A stretch of 64,000 bases of DNA. Origin: Thalassospiraceae bacterium LMO-JJ14 (GTDB lineage Bacteria; Pseudomonadota; Alphaproteobacteria; Rhodospirillales; Casp-alpha2). The notes under the pieces are model-generated. The model had not been told where the DNA came from and searched no databases. It saw only the letters and a list, made by a program, of their open reading frames with translations. Location: contig CP134604.1 of assembly GCA_021555105.2 (NCBI GenBank), positions 1 through 64,000 on the forward strand, given 5' to 3'. Both the position numbers and the translations under genes were made by a program. Shown here one piece after another: positions 62,617-64,000 of this stretch; positions within the stretch are counted from its first letter, which is position 1; each line of letters opens with the position of its first letter.

Positions 62617-63906
62617 CTAGACGTCTTCGTCCTGCGGTTCCGATGAACGCTCGATGCGCCGCTTCAGTTTCAACAGGTCGCGGCGGCGGCCGTCTTCGGC
62701 GATCAGGTTCTCGACAAACCGGCCCTGGAACTGGTCGATGCCGACGGAGCGGCCGAAATCGATGGCCTCACGGTTATCGCAGCGGCAAAGGATCCACTTT
62801 TCCGGGCCGTCACGATCCATCAGGCTCTTGAGCACCGCCTGCACTTCGTCCCCGGCGTCGGCGAGGTTCGGATGCCAGACGATTTTCGCCATATCCGCGC
62901 CCAGGCGTTCGCGATCGATGACCTGCAGGGTTTCCATCGACAGACCGTCGAGGCACAGCCGGTAACCCTTGGTTTGCACGAATTCGCGCGCGAACAGGTA
63001 CGCCGACAGGTCGGAGAAGATATCCTCTTTCTGCAGTTCGATGACGATTGCGCCGCGTCTGGCCGCAGACAGGTTATCGTCGAAAACCTGAAACTGGTCG
63101 GAAAGCAGCGTACGCACGTTGATGTTGAAGCTGATGTCGCCGGAAATCGACACTGCATCGGTCTTCATCAGCATCGACAGCACGCGCCGGTCGAGGGTTT
63201 CGGTCAGGTGCTGGAACAGCCAGCGGTTGGATACCAAATTGACGCCCGGCAGGATCGTCTCGCGCAGGTCCTGAATCGAAATGAACAGTTCGCTGAACAG
63301 CTGCTCGGGGACCATCTTGCCATCGACGCGGCAGATGAACTGGCGGCGCACCAGGTTCGAGAGATCGGCACGTGACAGCGCTTCCTCGACCTTGGCCAGG
63401 ACGCTCGGCGTAAGCGGCTCGCCTTTTTTCTGTTTTTCCTTGAGGCGCTGGCGCGCATCCATGCGGTTGCGGACTTCCGATTGGCGCTTCTCCTCGGCCT
63501 CGGCAAGACCCTGGACGAGTTGCACGACCTCCTGATACTGCCCCGATGCATCGTACCAGGTGACGAATTCCCGGCCGTCCTTGCCGTCATCCTCGACCAG
63601 CGGGTCGTCGCCGAACAGAAAGCGGATTTTCTGAATCACCGTTTCGACCTGCGGCTTGACCGCGGTCTTGAAGAAAAAGAACAGATCGGCGTTCTTGAGG
63701 ATGAACAGCTGGCCGCTCATGTCCTTGACGAGGCCGTCGAAATTGCCGGCGGCGGTGCGGATATGCTGATCGCGGCGATTGAAGGGACGTAGCTGCGACA
63801 GATGCACATGCGCAAGCCCGCGCCCGTCTTTCAGCTTTTCCAGCCGGCGGACATAGTCGATCAGGAGCTTTTCCTGTGACGGTAATTTGTCGGGTTGCGT
63901 TGCCAT
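62617..63906 (-). CDS. Protein with degenerate EAL-like C-terminal domain
   Basis: A 429-residue cytosolic protein. The N-terminal 180 residues are helical, with FLFGDDPLVEDDG and a coiled stretch rich in Glu/Arg/Lys (AEAEEKRQSEVRNRMDARQ). The C-terminal part follows the order of an EAL fold: RRQFICRVDGKMVP, GDISFNINVRTLLSDQFQVF (SINxxP position), RGAIVIELQKEDIFSD (ExxE position), GYRLCLDGLSMETLQVID (DDFG position) and FGRSVGIDQFQGRFVENLI (lxxQGy position). The EAL signature and the DDFG acidic pair are missing, so phosphodiesterase activity is unlikely; it might bind c-di-GMP or act as a scaffold. It stands after another EAL-type gene on the same strand. Confidence 0.65.
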   Translation of the reverse strand: MATQPDKLPSQEKLLIDYVRRLEKLKDGRGLAHVHLSQLRPFNRRDQHIRTAAGNFDGLVKDMSGQLFILKNADLFFFFKTAVKPQVETVIQKIRFLFGDDPLVEDDGKDGREFVTWYDASGQYQEVVQLVQGLAEAEEKRQSEVRNRMDARQRLKEKQKKGEPLTPSVLAKVEEALSRADLSNLVRRQFICRVDGKMVPEQLFSELFISIQDLRETILPGVNLVSNRWLFQHLTETLDRRVLSMLMKTDAVSISGDISFNINVRTLLSDQFQVFDDNLSAARRGAIVIELQKEDIFSDLSAYLFAREFVQTKGYRLCLDGLSMETLQVIDRERLGADMAKIVWHPNLADAGDEVQAVLKSLMDRDGPEKWILCRCDNREAIDFGRSVGIDQFQGRFVENLIAEDGRRRDLLKLKRRIERSSEPQDEDV

Positions 63907-63918
63907 CTGTATACCCGT

Positions 63919-64000
63919 CTATCCTGCCTTGGCCTTGGCTTTCGGCTGAACTCTGGGGCGCGTCATCGCCTGCACCAGCTTGTCGATGAAGTATCCCTGA
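63919..64000 (-). CDS. 3' end of an EAL-type protein, cut by the window edge
   Basis: The last 26 codons of a gene that continues beyond base 64000. The visible peptide begins QGYFIDKLVQAM, the usual ending of EAL domains (QGYFIxKP), and finishes with a lysine/alanine tail (PKAKAKAG). It lies 12 bases upstream of the degenerate EAL-like gene on the same strand, so the two probably form an operon and may be related by duplication. Confidence 0.6.
   Translation of the reverse strand, partial: QGYFIDKLVQAMTRPRVQPKAKAKAG

Overview
The window is 64 kb of GC-rich, densely coded chromosome from an alphaproteobacterium, most likely of the Rhodospirillales type. That placement is an inference from gene content: an MmcB-family repair protein, the phoR-pstSCAB-phoU-phoB order, a CIRCE-controlled groES, and a cobalamin locus that mixes enzymes of the oxygen-independent and oxygen-dependent routes. 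No tRNA, rRNA or CRISPR array was recognised.

Region by region. (1) 1-450: groES with a -35/-10 promoter and an adjacent CIRCE operator. (2) About 480-4800: a small accessory patch with a DUF5131 (phage Gp37/Gp68) remnant, an orphan IS-end-like sequence, a small secreted protein, a gene whose head is missing, a complete IS3-family element with a -1 frameshift signal, and a MocR-like aminotransferase that begins exactly at the IS edge and lacks its DNA-binding domain. Both genes touching the IS have lost their 5' ends and there is no target duplication, which suggests deletion or recombination at the element. (3) 4946-8072: a translationally coupled membrane set (ArnT-like transferase, TVP38/DedA-type protein, family 2 glycosyltransferase). 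(4) 8187-10161: FetAB-type ABC exporter and a divergent thioesterase. (5) 10177-17584: the complete phosphate regulon with Pho-box-like repeats before pstS and a hairpin after it. (6) 17685-36580: mainly housekeeping genes (ClC channel, UvrD/PcrA helicase, PrmA, photolyase, hydroxyacid dehydrogenase, GNAT-nitrilase fusion, FecR protein, EAL phosphodiesterase, YjbQ, MmcB, two putative 2-oxoglutarate oxygenases, YgjP-like protease, DapA-like aldolase), including a divergent pair of TPR proteins ending in an oxygenase and a methyltransferase.

(7) 36650-62597: a nearly complete adenosylcobalamin locus in several transcription units: SCO-cobB/cbiA-ycgN; cbiD-cobK; cbiX-cobH-cobL-cobI-cbiG/cobJ-(LPPGL protein)-cobM-(Fe-S protein); cbiB; cobS-cobC-cobU-cobW-cobN-cobO-(SYLF lipoprotein)-cobQ; and cobT. 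Together they cover cobalt insertion, ring methylation, contraction and reduction, amidation, adenosylation, aminopropanol attachment and nucleotide-loop assembly. Cobalt-early enzymes (CbiX with a histidine tail and MxCxxC motif, CbiG, CbiD) stand next to the cobalt-late chelatase subunit CobN; CobG, CobF, CobS/CobT chelatase subunits and the uroporphyrinogen methyltransferase are not in the window. Three genes of unknown role sit inside the cob operons: a CCG-motif iron-sulfur protein, a secreted LPPGL-repeat protein and a Tat-type SYLF lipoprotein. They are the best candidates here for undescribed biology.

(8) 62617-64000: a protein with a degenerate EAL-like C-terminus, followed by the last 26 codons of another protein with an EAL-type ending that runs off the window.
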